The notes under the pieces were generated by a model. It was given only the letters and a program-made list of their open reading frames with translations. It was not told the DNA's origin and made no database searches. From assembly GCA_032622095.1 (NCBI GenBank), contig CP136065.1:116785195-116849194 (forward strand): a stretch of 64,000 nt of DNA. The letters run 5' to 3'. Position 1 is the stretch's first letter, and the number at the start of each line of letters is the position of its first letter. This DNA is from Siphonodentalium dalli. Its lineage: Eukaryota; Mollusca; Scaphopoda; Gadilida; Siphonodentaliidae. Of the stretch, positions 55,521 to 64,000 are shown one piece after another. A program made the position numbers and the translations under genes.

Positions 55521-56720
55521 CAAATGAGATTACATTGCTATGCTAAAGACAAATATGACTTGGGCAAATTTTCGGCCATTGAACATACCATTCCGATGGA
55601 AGACGCCAAACCCATTAAATGCAGAATGCGTTGTTTTGCTGACGAAGAAGAGCAGTTGTTAAAAAACATGCTCAAATCTGGGGTTATTCGACCTAGTGTT
55701 TATGAATAGAGCTCGACCCCAGTTCTGATTCGCAAGCATTGTGGGGCGTACTGCCATTGGATTTTCGGGGGTGAACTCAGTCACTACAAAAGATGTTTAC
55801 CCATTGCCCCTAGGTCAATATTAGGCCTGAAGACCGTAACAAGACGGCATCCATAACAAAATATGGTCTTTTTGAATGGACCAAAATAAGTTATGGCCTA
55901 TGTGGTGCTGTTAGCACTTACATGAGAGTTATGGACCTAGTACTTAACCCTTTGAACCCGACTGACCGCAAAAGCGGCCCGGCCAGAAAACGTTCATATA
56001 CCCGACTGGCCGCTTTGAGGTGTGTGCTTTTTCAACAAGAAATGGAATTTCTGGGTCGAACAGTCTCGCCCCTGGGGATGGAGATGGGAGAACAGGCCTC
56101 CCGGGTTATACGGGAATGGCCTAAGCCTTGTAATACAAAGGACGTTGAGCGTTTTCTGGGTTATTGTAACTACCACCAAGTTTTTTGCAAAGATTTTGCT
56201 TTCTTAGCCGCGCCCTTGTATGCAAAAACAGCTAACAACCTTTTTGCTTGGGGGGAAGTAGAAGAAAGGGCTTTTATCGCCCTGAAGCTACCTTTGAGTA
56301 CCCCTCCTGTATTAACATTTGCAAATACAGAGGACCCCTTTATCCTCGATACAGATGGGTCAGCAAGAGGGCTCGGTGGGGAGTTAATTCAAGTGCAAAA
56401 TGGCCAGGAAAGAGTCATAGCCTATGGTAGTTGTGGAACTACCCCGGAACAAAAGAAGTACTGTGCAACTCGTCTCGAGCTGCTGGCCATTGTCAAATTT
56501 ACCCGGCAATTCAAGTATTAGTTATTAGGCCGCCCGTTTACAATTCAGACCATTCTAGTCTAAGATGGTTATTGGGTTTTTAAAAATCCGAGGGGCAAAT
56601 TGCCTATTTACTAGAGGAACTAAGTCAGTATGACTTTACGGTCATACATAGGGCGGGTCTAAATATTTGAATGCCGACATCCTATATCGAATTCCGAAGG
56701 AGAATGGGTGTTGAAATTAC
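55521..56720 (+). pseudogene. RT/RNase H remnants of the Gypsy element
   Basis: 55524-55709 matches the N-terminal RT segment (FSAIEHTI, DEEEQLLKNML). Fragments with VTTKDVYPLPL-like and KYGLFEW-like motifs follow with stops. 55922-56521 carries CVLFQQEMEFLGRTV, NTKDVERFLGYCNYH (connection) and PFILDTDGSARGLGGELI (RNase H), then ELLAIVKFTRQF. The segment that should hold the catalytic Asp-Asp box is missing and replaced by a TTAA-type insert at 55944. RNase H-like motifs end in stops after 56521. Confidence 0.85.
55944..56016 (+). mobile_element. fragment of a TTAACCCTTTGAACCCG element inside RT
   Basis: TTAACCCTTTGAACCCG matches the left end of the 46745-48315 element exactly over 17 bases. 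It is followed by a small inverted repeat (CGACTGACCGC, AAAAGCGGCCCGGCC; then CCCGACTGGCCGC) and a degraded right side (CTTTGAGG). It sits exactly where RT palm sequence is lost, so insertion and deletion may be linked. Confidence 0.65.
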
Positions 56721-58560
56721 CGGGCCGGTGTTCCCTTGGAAAACTTACTATGTGAGGGGTGTAAATATTGTGCCCGAGTACATCAAAATTGGGCTTGTTT
56801 TTTCGAGGAAGTGGATGATGTAGTTCCAATGCCACACAAATTTGTCCATAAAACTATAAAGGGGAGGCCATGGCCCTTGGAAACACTTTCACAAGATAAA
56901 TTAGTTGACAATGGGACTAACATCAAAACAGTTATGGACAGAGGGGTTGCTACTAGTAGATTAGCCCCGGAAATTGACCAAACGCTAGATGTAAACCAAT
57001 TGGTAGAAATAAATGGGTTTGAGCTAGATTCACCATCAGAAACGTCGCAAGACGAAAATATGTTTAACATTCACCTATGGGGAGCTGAAGTCGTGAATGA
57101 CCCTAGCTCCCAAGTGACTAAAACACTGGATTTGACTAGCCCAATGGGACATCAGTCCCAGGAAGATATTGAAAAACACCAAAAAGACGACTCTGATTTG
57201 GCGATAATATACCAGTGGTCCCTGGATAACACAGAACCCGAAAAATCAGAGTTATTTCTAGCTAGTTCTAGAGCTAAGCAGATGTAGGCGAGTAAAGGGA
57301 AGTATTCTCTTGATAATGGGTTATGAAAAAATTCTAATTTAATGTTGGTTGTTCCATGCACATTGAAGGGCGAGGTTTTAACATTAAATAACGAACCGCC
57401 GACATCGGATCATCAGGGTATGCAACGAGCCCTGGAAAAATTAGATATTTAAATATTTTTGGATGGGTCATAGGACCGATGTAGAAAATTGTGTGGCCTC
57501 TCGCCCGAAGTGCAGTGAATGTAAATGCCCGGTGCGTGAAGCCAGGCATGAACTAGTTGGTTGTCATGCAGGGTCACCCATGGAAAGGCTTCATATTGAC
57601 TTTTTAGGGCCCCTAAAACCGCTAAAGGAAATAAAAGGTCAGCAGACCACAGCGTCCCCCGAAAACGTGGCAAGTCGATGCCACTTTGTTAAAGAAATGT
57701 TAGTTGAAAAGGGTTAATAACTCTGTAAAAAAAAAAAATTCCGTCATCTATATACATGTTGCACATCTCCAATATGTGGGTAACAATACTCTGAAGTTTC
57801 AAATATCTATGATCAAAACTGTAGGAGGAGTTGATTACACCATGAAGGTACCCTCATACAGAAAATTAAAAAAAATGGTGAAATTTTCTAAGTCGAAAAG
57901 GGTTAATAACTCTGTCAAAAAATATTTTTTCCGTCATCTATATACATATTGCACATCTTCAATATATGGGCAACAATATTCTGAAGTTTTCAAATCTCTG
58001 GAATCAAAACTGTAGGAGGAGTTGATTACACCATGAAGATACCCTCATACAGAAAATTATAAAAAATGTTGAAATTTTCGAAAAGGGTTAATAACTCTGT
58101 CAAAAAATAATTTTTCTGTCATCTATATACATGTTGCACATCTTCAATATATGGGCAACAAGTTTCAAATCTCTGGGAAGAAATCTGTAGGAGGAAATGA
58201 TTACACCATGAAGGTACTCAAAAGTGTGATGGACGGACGGACGGACGGAACAACGGAACGACGGACGAACGGACTCTGTTCTATAATTTATTTTCGGGGG
58301 ACAATGAATATGTTTTGATGGTAGCCAACCAATTTACCAAATGGATTGAGTGTCTGCCTCTGTCTTCACAAACAGCAAAAGTAACTGCGACAACTTTGGT
58401 TAATGAAGGTTTTTCGCGTTTTGGCTATCCGTTTATAGCGATTGAGGTTCAAACTTTGAAAGTGAGCTGTATCAAAATATCTGTATGGCCTTACAAATAA
58501 ATAAGACCAAGACAACAGCCTGGAGGCCCAGTTCCAATGGATGTCGTACGGTGCTATTTA
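56721..58560 (+). pseudogene. integrase-like remnants of the Gypsy element
   Basis: 56736-57287 is an open stretch (CEGCKYCARVHQNWACFF and a hydrophilic region with DLVINQ-type acidic patches) in the place of the RNase H/integrase linker. 57463-57640 contains CVASRPKCSECKCPVREA (remains of the zinc-binding head) and LHIDFLGPL (first catalytic Asp of the DDE core). After a 0.6-kb insert the core resumes at 58300-58490 with VANQFTKWIECLPL and FSRFGYPF. The second catalytic Asp and most of the rest are gone. Confidence 0.8.
57705..58285 (+). repeat. three tandem ~187-bp units plus GGAC tail, inserted in integrase
   Basis: The units start 'gaaaagggttaataactctg' at about 57708, 57895 and 58080, each with 'cgtcatctatatacat(g/a)ttgcacatct' and 'gtaggaggagttgattacac'. 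The last runs into GGACGGACGGACGG and related tetranucleotides. This is the same plan (tandem units plus GACA/GGAC tail) as the repeats at 5730, 21145 and 42011, and it splits the integrase core. Confidence 0.9.
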
Positions 58561-60086
58561 GGTGCCAAATAAAATACTTGGGATCTTTACATCCCGCAAA
58601 ATGCAGGCGGGATACGCTCTTCTGTCAACAGGAGCATGGGCTTTATTCACAATAAACTCATGCTGATCTAGTATTTGGACTGCCACCTAAGTGAACTGGT
58701 GAATTTACTGGAAAACTCAAAACCTGGTAGGGCCACTCCGATCCACGTGCCCAGTGTACCATCGGGATTTCAGGTGGCCATGGGCATCAAATTGGCCCAG
58801 ACTTCATTGGAACGGATCGGGGGGAGGTGGAGGAAATTATATCCGCTATCTCCCATTTGTCCACCCGGTTAGACGCCATTGGTCCCACCGGCTTGAACCG
58901 GGCTGCCCCACATGCAACTGGGCATTGGGGCATTTCGCCAGGTTGGCAGGTACCCATTGCTTGCCACTTTATGTGGCAGTAAAGGGGCCTGGGTGCGATC
59001 CATTTGGGTTCAACACCCATGTAGCAGCCAGGACCCTAGTAAGAGATGTGGGCTTTAGAGGGCTCGTCATATTGCAGGACTTCTTAGGCAACAATTCCAC
59101 TATTAGACAGTGGGATAGCCTGTCGCCCAAGGTTCACTATGCAATTGGGCCCAGCATAATGCGTGGGGTTTGGACCACTACAGGGGTCTAACCCACTTGC
59201 AGATGGCCCGAGTCCTGCTATCAAGTGACGCCCCACTAGTGGCAGGAGGTCATCAGAACCTCGCATATAGTGGCATGGGGTCCGTGCCCAATTGAGAATG
59301 TAACACACAGATATGATTCGATTCGATAATCGATTCGATATTCGATCAAAATCTCCAATTCGCAGGAGCCTACTTTGGAGGTCCCAATGCTTATTGTTCA
59401 TTTTGTCCCAGAAGGGAAAATTGTGCTCCCATCAAGGACAGATAGTCCAGGGAGATTGTACATACCAAAGAGTGATCATGCAGATATTTAATTGTGATAT
59501 TAATTTGTGATATGGACAAATAGTCTGGAGATAACGGGTGCTATTTTCTCAGGTGACAACTAACACCTGGCTCATTTTTGGGAGGGCTAGTTAACATTAC
59601 ATAGTTTTTTAGGTCTAGAATTGAGAGGTATACCCTTCAAAATTGGTGGAAAATTAATGGGCAAAAAGCCCTATCAATTATTTGGAATTCCTGGGCATAA
59701 GGCACCGCGGCCATAGGACTCTTTGGGGCATAAAGCCCGTAAGGAAAATTGGGATTAGATTAGGGGGCAGATATCAAGCCCAGCACTATAAAGATATTAC
59801 AGTATAATATTTGAGGTTTGGAGACATTTTTGACAGCCCTCCCTGAGCCAATATTTTTTGTTGTTCCCATATTTCCCTTGTTATGTTTTGATATAAGTTT
59901 ATTTTTTATATATGTTATATGTCAATGCTAGTCATTTTTTTTGGGGGGGGGGGGTAGACATTTATAGTAGTTTGAAAGATTTATAGTAGTTTGAAAGATA
60001 TTAAGTATTTCGGGGGTGGACATTTTCTAGAAAGATATATTAGTTTTAATAAAACCCCATGCTGGCCCATGAAAACCCTATTCCAA
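58561..60086. other. 3' part of the LTR element, unassigned
   Basis: 58640-59280 keeps open frames (for example 58754-59191, Gly/Pro/Trp-rich) with no recognisable domain. A 'ttcgattcgataatcgattcgatattcgat' type repeat lies at 59316-59345. A G-run at 59943-59954 could be a relict polypurine tract but is 130 bp before the LTR. No env-like frame. Confidence 0.5.
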
Positions 60087-60286
60087 AAAGTCACCGATGT
60101 CAGTATCCGAGGAAAGGTCCCGAGTCAGTTTTCCCGCCACTTGAACAAAGACTTCAGACCACTGACCAGACATATTGTATACAAACACATGTATTGAGAC
60201 AGAAGAAGTCTTCAAAAGATAGCTTGCCAGCCGGCTGACAGTCCACAGACTTAATATACTAAGAATGTAAGTATATCTGTTATGGG
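60087..60286 (+). repeat. 3' LTR
   Basis: Counterpart of 53007-53206. Differences include 'cttcagaccactgacc' for 'cttgaccaccgacc', 'gccagccggctg' for 'gctgactggctg', and a few single bases. Confidence 0.85.
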
Positions 60287-61968
60287 GGGTGACCCAAGAC
60301 ACTTGTAGTGGGTAATTGTGCAACAAATATATATGTCTGTAAAAACAACACGGCTATTAAAGAAGAACACAGAAAAATAAATAAAAAAAATTCTTTAAAA
60401 AAGTATTCATTTATTGATATTATACACTGCATATTTCCCAATTTAGGTAACTTCTGTCTTTCCTCGTCTCCAATAACGAAATATCGCATGTAATACCACC
60501 ATAATATGTAAACAAAACTGTCACAGTGAACTGTCAACAAATATGGCTAATCATGCAGTATGTTCAAATATTTTAGTCTCGATATGATTTTCAGAATATT
60601 TTCCAATATGTTTACCATCAAGTTTTGCAAAACAATGGTTTTGACATGCAAAATTTCAATATTCTGGAGAGCTATGCAGGGGGATAACTCGAAAAAATTC
60701 TCAATGTAGCGCTTTAATAATGAACATAAGTACAAAGTCAATCAATTTTCCATGTACTTATGTTCATGAGCATTGTTTTACAGAGTTTTATATCATACTG
60801 CTGGAACCCACTTCACACATCTTGAGTCCCTTTAATGACCTATGTTTAGAATAAATGAAATGATATCATTAATATTTTGAAATGACTACTTATACATATA
60901 TATAACTGTAATAGGGACAGTTTTTCATGAATAACCCACCAATATGCTTACCCTATAGCTAATTTCTTTTTTGGAAAAGGTATTGCTGTTTAACTTTACT
61001 AACAATAAATACCTTGGCTTTCAGGTATATCATCCATTATAAACAAGCACACGACACAGTGTAAATATCTCACTTGGCAAGTTGCACTGTTGAGGAGAAA
61101 CTGTAACTAAATCATTAACATGCTCCAGTGAATCATACCTGCTTTAAAGCTGTAATTGTATATATATCACAACGCATATGTCGTGCCTATAAAACTGGTG
61201 GGATTCACTGCTGTGGAAAATTGAATTTCGGCAGTTATATATTAAACTTCAGTATATACTAGCAATGTAGCATAGTGTTTCCAGGATTAGAAAGTAACAA
61301 AAACTGTTTGATATGCTTTTTATCTGTTAACAAATATAAACAAGAATTGCATGAATCTATGCTTTATCACAGATTAACATGTATGCATGTACTTAACTTC
61401 CCTTAACCCCATCCATGACTCAAATGACTCCACTTAGGAATATTTAAACTTCACACTTATACCTTTTATCATGGAGATGATTAAGCCATTCAACAAAACA
61501 TTCAACAGTTGGTTATCATAGGTTTTTTCTGGAATAGGGGCGGGATATGTTTTATGTCGTAACGACTTATTCAAACCAGATACCATTAGGATTCCATTCA
61601 AGCGTGTCACTTTAATCGCCCGACTTTAAAACAGAAGTAATATTTTGTTATGCATATGCGCAACAAAAACTTCCTAAAATCTATGTGAACTCTCATAGAT
61701 AGGAGATTCCCCATGATATCCATCTTCATTTTCGGCATCCGCTAGTCATCATCGCAATTTGACTTGCTCCACAATACTGAAATGTTAAATAAATGAACAG
61801 AACAAATTCGGAACTGCTTGTATCTTGTCAAAAATTAGCGACCGTTCTGCAACAGTTAACTGTCACAGCAAAATTCAGATTTGAAAACTGAAATTCTCCC
61901 ATCGGAGATGAAACGAAACTGCCTCAATTGGGGCAGACCCGGTGTAACAGTTTATTTTCCCCTCCTGA
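60287..61968. other. non-coding, no gene seen
   Basis: AT-rich with no coding signal. A short inverse repeat ('ataatgaacataagtacaaa' against 'tgtacttatgttcatgag') lies at 60716-60768. Confidence 0.5.
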
Positions 61969-62018
61969 TCAACTCCCCCCCGGGGGGGAAGTTGACCTAG
62001 GTTAACTTCCCCCCGCCC
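61969..62018. repeat. C/G-run palindrome
   Basis: GGGGGGAAGTTGACC, TAGGTTAACTTCCCCCC forms a 12-bp stem with a short centre. 'tgatcaact(t)ccccc' flanks it on both sides. It marks the start of the C-rich minisatellite. Confidence 0.85.
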
Positions 62019-62366
62019 TGATCAACTTCCCCCCCCCCCCACCTGAATTTTTTTTATCTTTGAATTTATTGACAAATTATTGGCATATTATAATTATTTT
62101 TCAGTATCACTATATTGCTGAGAAAAACTATCATTGGAGACATTATTGTTCAGATTTTTTTTAAATTGAAAATCACCCAGTTTATCTCCCCCCCCCTGAA
62201 TTAATTTGTTTACCTCAACATCTAATGGCGAGTTAGTCTCATTTTATCGTTCACTATCACTATGTGACTAAGAAAAACTATCATAGGTGACAAGGAAGCA
62301 TGATTTTTCTGTAAAAGAGACAATAATTATAGTTCGGAGAATTTTCATTGAAATTTAACTAGTTTA

Positions 62367-62402
<36 letters not shown>

Positions 62403-62652
62403 CCTGGATTTTTCATACCTTAACATCTATTTGCGAGATATTCTCATTTTATCATTCACTATGACTATGTGACTTAGAAAAACTATCATTGGTGGCAAGG
62501 AAGCATGTCTTTTCTTCGGCAGAGACATTATTGTTCAGATTTTTTTTTATTGAAAATCACCCAGTTTATCTCCCACCCCCCCCCCCCCCCCCCCCCCCCC
62601 GCCTGAATTTTCCATACCTTAACATCTATTGGTGAGTTAGTCTCAGTCTCAT
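62019..62652. repeat. C-rich minisatellite, ~180-200-bp unit, ends at gap
   Basis: Each unit has 'gaaaatcacccagtttatc' (about 62167, 62348, 62550), a pure C-run of 8 to about 34 residues, 'tgaattt(t)', 'taacatctatt', 'gagttagtctca', then 'cactatgtgactaagaaaaa' and 'actatcat'. The unit runs straight into the N-gap. Confidence 0.88.
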
Positions 62653-62752
62653 NNNNNNNNNNNNNNNNNNNNNNNNNNNNNNNNNNNNNNNNNNNNNNNN
62701 NNNNNNNNNNNNNNNNNNNNNNNNNNNNNNNNNNNNNNNNNNNNNNNNNNNN
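62653..62752. other. assembly gap (100 N)
   Basis: Exactly 100 N. The left flank is the C-rich minisatellite, the right flank the 32-bp satellite also found left of the first gap. Confidence 0.99.
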
Positions 62753-64000
62753 TCTGAGTGAGTCCTGAGATATAATTTATAGCTTCTGAGCGAGTCCTGA
62801 GATATAATTTATAGCTTCAGAGTGAGTCCTGATATATAATTTATAGCTTCTGAGTGAGTCCCGATATATAATTTATAGCTTCTGAATGAGTCCTGAGATA
62901 TAATTTATAGCTTCTGAGCGAGTCCTGAGATATAATTTATAGCTTCTGAGCGAGTCCTGAGTTATAATTTATAGCTTCTGATCATGTCCAGAGATATAAT
63001 TTATAGCTTCTGAGTGAGTCCCGGTATATAATTTATAGTTCTGATCATGTCCAGAGATATAATTTATAGCTTCTGAGTGAGTCCCGATATATAATTTATA
63101 GCTTCTGAGTGAGTCCCGGTATATAATTTATAGCTTCTGAGTGAGTCCCGATATATAATTTATAGTTCTGAGTGAGTCCCGGTATATAATTTATAGCTTC
63201 TGATCGTGTCCAGAAATATAATTTATAGCTTCTGAGTGAGTCCCGGTATATAATTTATAGCTTGTGTGTGTGTCCCCGAGATATAATTTATAGCTTCTGA
63301 GTGAGTCCCGGTATATAATTTATAGCTTCTGAGCATGTCCAGAGATATAATTTATAGCTTCTGAGTGAGTCCTGAGATATAATTTATAGCTTCTGAGTGA
63401 GTCCCGATATATAATTTATAGCTTCTGAGTGAGTCCCGGTATATAATTTATAGCTTCTGATCGTGTCCAAAGATATAATTTATAGCTTCTGAGTGAGTCC
63501 GGTATATAATTTATAGCTTCTGAGTGAGTCCTGAGATATAATTTATAGCTTCAGAGTCCTGAGATATAATTTATAGCTTCTGAGCGAGTCCCGATATATA
63601 ATTTATAGCTTCTGATCGTGTCCAGAGATATAATTTATAGCTTCTGAGTGAGTCCCGGTATATAATTTATAGCTTCTGATCGTGTCCAGAAATATAATTT
63701 ATAGCTTCTGAGTGAGTCCCGATATATAATTTATAGCTTCTGAGTGAGTCCTGATATATAATTTATAGCTTCTGAGTGAGTCCCGGTATATAATCTATAG
63801 CTCTGAGTGAGTCCCGATATATAATTTATAGCTTCTGAGTGAGTCCTGAGATATAATTTATAGCTTCTGAGTGAGTCCCGATATATAATTTATAGCTTCT
63901 GAGTGAGTCCCGGTATATAATTTATAGTTCTGATCATGTCCAGAGATATAATTTATAGCTTCTGAGTGAGTCCTGAGATATAATTTATAGCCTCTGATCG
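62753..64000. repeat. ~32-bp satellite array, runs off the window
   Basis: About 39 units of 'tataatttatagcttctgag' plus 'tgagtcccgata', all in one orientation, with the same variant units (gagcgagtcctgag, gatcgtgtccaga, short 'cttcagagtcctgag') as the array at 41043-41399. The order of variants at 63450-63810 repeats that of 41066-41399 almost exactly, with one extra unit. Confidence 0.97.

Larger units (their letters stand above)
53007..60286 (+). mobile_element. Ty3/Gypsy LTR retrotransposon, deleted and dead
   Basis: Two ~200-bp direct repeats (LTRs) bracket gag-like, RT/RNase H-like and integrase-like remnants in the Gypsy order (integrase last). The gag zinc knuckle and protease, the catalytic palm of RT and the middle of integrase are missing, and many stops and frameshifts are present. 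Two further repeats are inserted (55944 and 57705-58285). By eye the LTRs differ at roughly a dozen positions, so the insertion is not recent. Confidence 0.88.

Noticed and set aside
58754-59191. 145-codon frame as an env or extra gene of the LTR element
   Set aside because: No signal peptide, membrane segment or family motif; left unassigned.

Overview
This looks like nuclear DNA of an invertebrate, most likely a marine lophotrochozoan and probably a mollusc. The evidence is AT-rich sequence, intron-split genes with GT-AG junctions and poly(A)-type signals. There are also many non-LTR, LTR and foldback repeats, and short dispersed repeats of the kind common in bivalves and gastropods (a 'gggaaataactc' motif, tails of GGAC/GACA units). 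The species call is inference. I see no prokaryotic operons, tRNA or rRNA genes, or CRISPR array.

Host genes. (1) NDUFS6, the 13-kDa zinc-site subunit of mitochondrial complex I, lies on the + strand in four coding exons (24853-24990, 34139-34192, 36872-36991, 40413-40535). All four exons are whole numbers of codons with matching GT-AG junctions; together they encode 144 residues across 15.7 kb. Two of the four zinc-ligand cysteines known from mammals appear to be absent. (2) The first coding exon of a high-affinity choline transporter (CHT1/SLC5A7) lies on the - strand at 45623-45797. No later exon of it could be found in the window.

Layout. 1-7.0 kb: gene-free tandem and palindromic repeats. 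7.1-10.1 kb: a 5'-truncated, dead non-LTR retrotransposon (-). 10.2-14.0 kb: ORF1 and endonuclease of a second non-LTR element (+), split by two inverted-repeat elements and lacking its reverse transcriptase. 15.2-19.6 kb: a third, nearly full-length but decayed non-LTR element (-). 20.5-21.6 kb: short tandem repeats with a GACA tail. 22.85-24.2 kb: an isolated ORF1-like element with 3' hairpins and an A-rich tail. 24.85-40.6 kb: NDUFS6, whose introns hold foldback elements, a TIR element carrying a piece of a PIF1-like helicase, and a cluster of an exact 14-mer. 40.9-41.4 kb and 62.75-64 kb: the same ~32-bp satellite, each copy ending at a 100-N gap. 41.5-62.65 kb: the contig between the gaps, with the CHT1 exon, a TTAA-flanked piggyBac-like non-autonomous element and a heavily deleted Ty3/Gypsy LTR retrotransposon (53.0-60.3 kb).

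The genes do not form a pathway; most of the window is a graveyard of nested mobile elements. The observations most worth checking are the altered zinc site of NDUFS6, the GTCACGTTAGTCAC cluster, the exon-derived patch inside a foldback next to CHT1, the ORF1-only retroelement, the PIF1 fragment inside TIRs, and signs that the contig between the two gaps is misplaced.
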